Part shown: positions 63,801 through 64,000 of the stretch, in pieces
Layout of the letters: each line of letters begins with the position of its first letter
Numbering within the stretch: position 1 is the first letter of the stretch
Translations under genes and position numbers: made by a program
Origin: Zonotrichia leucophrys gambelii
Taxonomy: Eukaryota; Chordata; Aves; Passeriformes; Passerellidae
DNA: 64,000 nt
Direction: 5' to 3'
Assembly (NCBI RefSeq): GCF_028769735.1
Contig: NC_088178.1
Location: forward strand, 29,174,857 to 29,238,856
Notes under the pieces: model-generated
Database searches by the model: none
The model's input: the letters and a program-made list of their open reading frames with translations, nothing else
What the model was told of the DNA's origin: nothing

Positions 63801-63919
63801 CGGCCGCTGCGGACAAAGGCGAGGCAGCTCCGCCCTTGGCTGCGGCCCTGGCCGGGCTGCCCGGGGCGCTGCGGGCCCAGGCTGCGGGGCAGGGCAAGGG
63901 CTGCGAGCCGGGCACCGGG
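36673..63919 (+). CDS. RAVER2: RAVER2, first nine coding exons (ribonucleoprotein PTB-binding 2), 3' partial
   Basis: Nine phase-compatible GT-AG exons give 513 codons from [12 protein letters not shown] onward. The human protein has about 690 residues (recalled), so about 180 C-terminal residues lie beyond the right edge. Three RRMs are visible: RRM1 about residues 38-106 (RNP2 ILLRNL, RNP1-like AFVTLL), RRM2 about 112-188 ([15 protein letters not shown]), RRM3 about 201-280 ([15 protein letters not shown]). GLLGEPP at 403-409 fits the PTB-interaction motif [S/G][I/L]LGxxP. Known role: RAVER proteins are shuttling nuclear proteins that bind PTB (PTBP1) and help it repress exons. The N-terminus is shorter than I recall for human. 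No disabling change is seen. Confidence 0.94.
36829..39250. other. RAVER2 intron 1, 5' part
   Basis: The first 380 bp are still CpG island. A 19-A run lies at 37496-37514. No other feature recognised. Confidence 0.5.
39358..39638. repeat. Tandem repeat, about 69-bp unit x 4
   Basis: Four almost identical units containing GCAGGGATCCACTCTGCTGC and CCAGCTGCAGTCCTTGGTGC. The near-identity suggests recent amplification. Confidence 0.95.
40205..40740. repeat. (CTTCCTCA)n / (CTTCTTCA)n satellite, 8-bp unit
   Basis: About 67 octamers. Most are CTTCCTCA; blocks of CTTCTTCA cluster in the middle and at the 3' end. The minus strand reads AGGAAGTG repeatedly. Open frames through it (HFLTSSLP period) are trivial. 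Confidence 0.98.
41030..43340. other. RAVER2 intron 1, unique DNA
   Basis: About 2.3 kb, no repeat or exon recognised; AT-rich from about 42200 on. Confidence 0.45.
43345..43545. repeat. (TATATCTA)n AT-rich microsatellite
   Basis: About 200 bp of TATATCTATATATC-type sequence, partly self-complementary, so it can form cruciforms. Confidence 0.95.
43597..43655 (-). mobile_element. CR1 LINE tail fragment (short)
   Basis: AATCCTGGAAGGGTTTGGGT + TGGAAGGGACC is the reverse of a CR1 3' end. The 390 bp that follow (43656-44045) are an unrecognised GA-rich block that may be older mobile DNA. Confidence 0.6.
44165..44398. repeat. Tandem repeat, about 68-bp unit x 3-4
   Basis: Units share CCACCTGCCTTGGCTGA, CATTCCCTC and CCTGGAGAGCTGCAGAG. 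Confidence 0.85.
44590..46429. other. RAVER2 intron 1, 3' part
   Basis: Unique intron DNA before exon 2; nothing recognised. Confidence 0.45.
46430..46496 (+). CDS. RAVER2: RAVER2 exon 2, RRM1
   Basis: Acceptor CCCTTGCAG, donor GTGAGA. It encodes [22 protein letters not shown], the helix and strand of RRM1, and leaves one base. Confidence 0.93.
46820..48935. repeat. Nested (higher-order) tandem array in RAVER2 intron 2
   Basis: A ~35-bp unit (AGAATATTTAATTTAGTAAA + GAACAGTCTGCTAGT) is repeated one to six times between copies of a longer segment (TTGTTCCCCAGATACAGAA to GGGAGAGATCTGCTAG). The longer segment occurs about 8 times. It ends about 60 bp before exon 3. Confidence 0.95.
48995..49464 (+). 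CDS. RAVER2: RAVER2 exon 3, RRM1 end, RRM2, RRM3 start
   Basis: Acceptor TCTCCTGCAG, donor GTAGGC; 470 bp, the largest exon here. It encodes [12 protein letters not shown] (RRM1), the whole of RRM2, and the RRM3 opening up to KYKPVFCQ, ending in phase 0. A nested tandem array ends about 60 bp upstream and another begins 175 bp downstream. Confidence 0.95.
49640..50600. repeat. Tandem array, 81-bp unit (about 12 copies)
   Basis: Units contain AGTGATGCTGAACTGCTCTG, ATCCATGTTCTCTGGGAATT and CTGCAGGATAGCACTCCAGC; some lack a 12-bp GGAATTTTG segment. An 81-bp unit keeps reading frames open on both strands (336 codons on minus), with no sign of a gene. Confidence 0.97.
50601..52401. other. RAVER2 intron 3, unique DNA
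   Basis: About 1.8 kb without a recognised repeat or exon. A purine-rich stretch at 51080-51330 may be old mobile DNA but was not matched. Confidence 0.4.
52402..52407. repeat. 6-bp target site duplication, left
   Basis: GTGAGC flanks the LTR; the identical hexamer is at 53509-53514. Confidence 0.85.
52408..53508 (-). mobile_element. Solo LTR of an endogenous retrovirus with duplicated U3-R
   Basis: It begins TGTCGG and ends CCGACA, flanked by GTGAGC on both sides. A 6-bp duplication suits class II (beta-like, ERVK-type) elements. On the minus strand each of two ~500-bp copies (53508-53006, then 52996-52508) has a TATAAA box and an AATAAA signal; about 100 bp of U5-like DNA (52507-52408) follows. 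Each copy has a GAA/AGAAGAAG microsatellite. No gag, pol or env sequence is present. It lies antisense in RAVER2 intron 3. Confidence 0.88.
53509..53514. repeat. 6-bp target site duplication, right
   Basis: GTGAGC, identical to 52402-52407. Confidence 0.85.
53865..55617. repeat. Tandem array, about 42-bp unit, running into RAVER2 exon 4 acceptor
   Basis: About 40 units of the form TGCAATTCCCATTTCCCTG + GGCTCTGGAGCTGTTTTACT. Some units read CTGTTCCATTGCAGGAATTC. The last unit, CCGGATCTGTTCCCTTGCAG, is the exon 4 splice acceptor. Confidence 0.97.
55618..55809 (+). CDS. RAVER2: RAVER2 exon 4, RRM3 end
   Basis: Acceptor GTTCCCTTGCAG, donor GTGAGA. Exactly 64 codons, [18 protein letters not shown] to [11 protein letters not shown]. 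It completes RRM3 (RNP1-like GDFAVLEY). The acceptor lies in line with the units of the tandem array that fills the upstream intron. Confidence 0.94.
55895..55984 (+). mobile_element. CR1 LINE 3' tail, founder of the next array
   Basis: GGGACAGTGGGAGGTGTCCC + TGCCATGGCAGG, then AGGTCCTTCCCAAGGCAAAC; a CR1 end in + orientation running straight into the tandem array. Confidence 0.85.
55985..57755. repeat. CR1-tail-derived tandem array, 65-85-bp unit
   Basis: About 23 units: ACCAACCCAAACCATTCTGG + AATTCTGTGATTCCATGG + GTCAGCACTGTTGG + CCATGGTAAAGGGCTTTA. The first two parts are the CR1 3' end; the rest is flanking DNA taken into the unit. Confidence 0.96.
57756..58343. other. RAVER2 intron 4, 3' part
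   Basis: Unique intron DNA up to exon 5; nothing recognised. Confidence 0.45.
58344..58470 (+). CDS. RAVER2: RAVER2 exon 5
   Basis: Acceptor CTCACTGGAG, donor GTAAGC. It encodes [20 protein letters not shown] to [20 protein letters not shown] is a strongly conserved linker in RAVER2 after RRM3. Confidence 0.93.
58471..59325. other. RAVER2 intron 5
   Basis: Unique intron DNA; a weak CR1-like trace at about 59164-59195 only. Confidence 0.45.
59326..59408 (+). CDS. RAVER2: RAVER2 exon 6
   Basis: Acceptor CTTAAACAG, donor GTATGT. It encodes [18 protein letters not shown] to LNKVHQ in a low-complexity linker; ends in phase 0. Confidence 0.92.
60181..60455. repeat. Tandem duplication, about 120-150 bp
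   Basis: Copies at about 60181-60300 and 60333-60453 share GAATATTCCCTATGTTAA, GAGCTCTTCTATTTTTTCTC and TTTGCCCTATATAAAATAG; a third short piece of about 30 bp lies between them. Confidence 0.92.
60456..62088. other. RAVER2 intron 6, remainder
   Basis: It contains a (TTTA/TTTG)n stretch at about 60845-60885; otherwise unique. Confidence 0.45.
62089..62193 (+). CDS. RAVER2: RAVER2 exon 7
   Basis: Acceptor CTTTGTCAG, donor GTAAGG. Exactly 35 codons, [13 protein letters not shown] to MENVQANS, with a Leu/Gln-rich stretch [10 protein letters not shown]. Confidence 0.92.
62290..62345 (+). mobile_element. CR1 LINE tail fragment (short)
   Basis: GTTCCCTTCCAACCCAACCC + ATTCATGTTCTGTGATCC, the last ~50 bp of a CR1. 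Confidence 0.7.
62423..62534 (+). CDS. RAVER2: RAVER2 exon 8, PTB-binding motif
   Basis: Acceptor [24 protein letters not shown] carries the PTB RRM2-interaction motif GLLGEPP. Two adjacent donors are possible; GTAAAT at 62535 is chosen because it alone keeps the phase of exon 9 (joins as GEALK-S-S). Reading through would stop at 62541. Confidence 0.88.
62985..63220 (+). mobile_element. CR1 LINE 3' fragment
   Basis: GATGGGATATTGGGAAGGAA, GCTGTGGCTGCCCCTGGATC and GGGAGGTGTCCCTGCCATGG in CR1 order, + orientation. Confidence 0.9.
63693..63919 (+). CDS. RAVER2: RAVER2 exon 9
   Basis: Acceptor GCCTGCAG, donor GTAAGG. It encodes a short Ala run (from GCA repeats) and then [15 protein letters not shown], conserved in RAVER2. 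The rest is Ala/Gly-rich. An alternative acceptor CATTCCAG 24 bp further in is in the same phase and would drop 8 residues. Confidence 0.88.
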
Positions 63920-63943
63920 GTAAGGGCGTGAGCACTCACACTG

Positions 63944-64000
63944 CTCCTTTCCTTCTCCTCCTTCTCCTTCTCCTTCTCCTTCTCCTTCTCCTTCTCCTTC
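63944..64000. repeat. (CCTTCT)n polypyrimidine tract, cut by window end
   Basis: CCTTCT hexamers begin about 25 bp after the RAVER2 exon 9 donor and continue past the edge. Pure pyrimidine on the + strand. Confidence 0.95.

Overview
The window is vertebrate nuclear DNA, almost certainly from a bird and probably a songbird. The evidence is short GT-AG introns around conserved vertebrate exons, many 3'-truncated CR1 LINE tails (the 'cccttccaacccaaaccattctgtgattctgtg' type of tail, cited here only as a class), no Alu, B1 or L1 sequence, and one LTR with a clear 6-bp target duplication. There is no bacterial, plasmid, phage or CRISPR content.

There are two protein genes, both on the + strand. 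Positions 133-24097 hold the last 17 coding exons (about 760 residues) of CACHD1, a type I membrane protein of the alpha2delta-like family with a Cache domain. Its 3'UTR probably runs to about 26.1 kb. An intergenic stretch of about 10.5 kb follows. From 36673 to the right edge lie the first nine coding exons (513 codons) of RAVER2, a three-RRM partner of the splicing repressor PTB. RAVER2 starts in a CpG island with a YY1-type motif over the start codon. The gene order CACHD1-RAVER2 matches the human 1p31 order (recalled, not searched). Both genes run off the window: CACHD1 lacks its signal peptide and VWA region, and RAVER2 lacks roughly its last 180 residues.

The striking feature is tandem repetition. 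By eye about a quarter of the window is minisatellite or satellite DNA in more than a dozen unrelated arrays. These include a 1.1-kb (CATCC)n array expanded inside a CR1 copy, a ~110-bp array (16.5-17.9 kb), a ~40-bp array (20.0-22.0 kb), an array in the CACHD1 3'UTR, a palindrome-bearing ~40-bp array (28.4-30.5 kb), an 8-bp ETS-like array (40.2-40.7 kb), a nested array (46.8-48.9 kb), and 81-bp, ~42-bp and CR1-tail-derived ~77-bp arrays in RAVER2. Several abut exons. Two carry dozens of copies of splice-acceptor-like sequence, and one appears to supply the real 3' splice site of RAVER2 exon 4.

Mobile DNA consists of CR1 fragments in both orientations, a 1.1-kb antisense LTR in RAVER2 intron 3 with duplicated U3-R (52408-53508), and a likely older LTR with a duplicated U3 nested in the CR1 at 5-6.5 kb. 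Most long open frames in the window are by-products of the tandem arrays and are not annotated as genes. I found no new multi-gene system. The best candidates for undescribed biology are the splice-site-bearing arrays in genes, one of which encodes a splicing co-regulator, and the ETS-site and G-quadruplex arrays.
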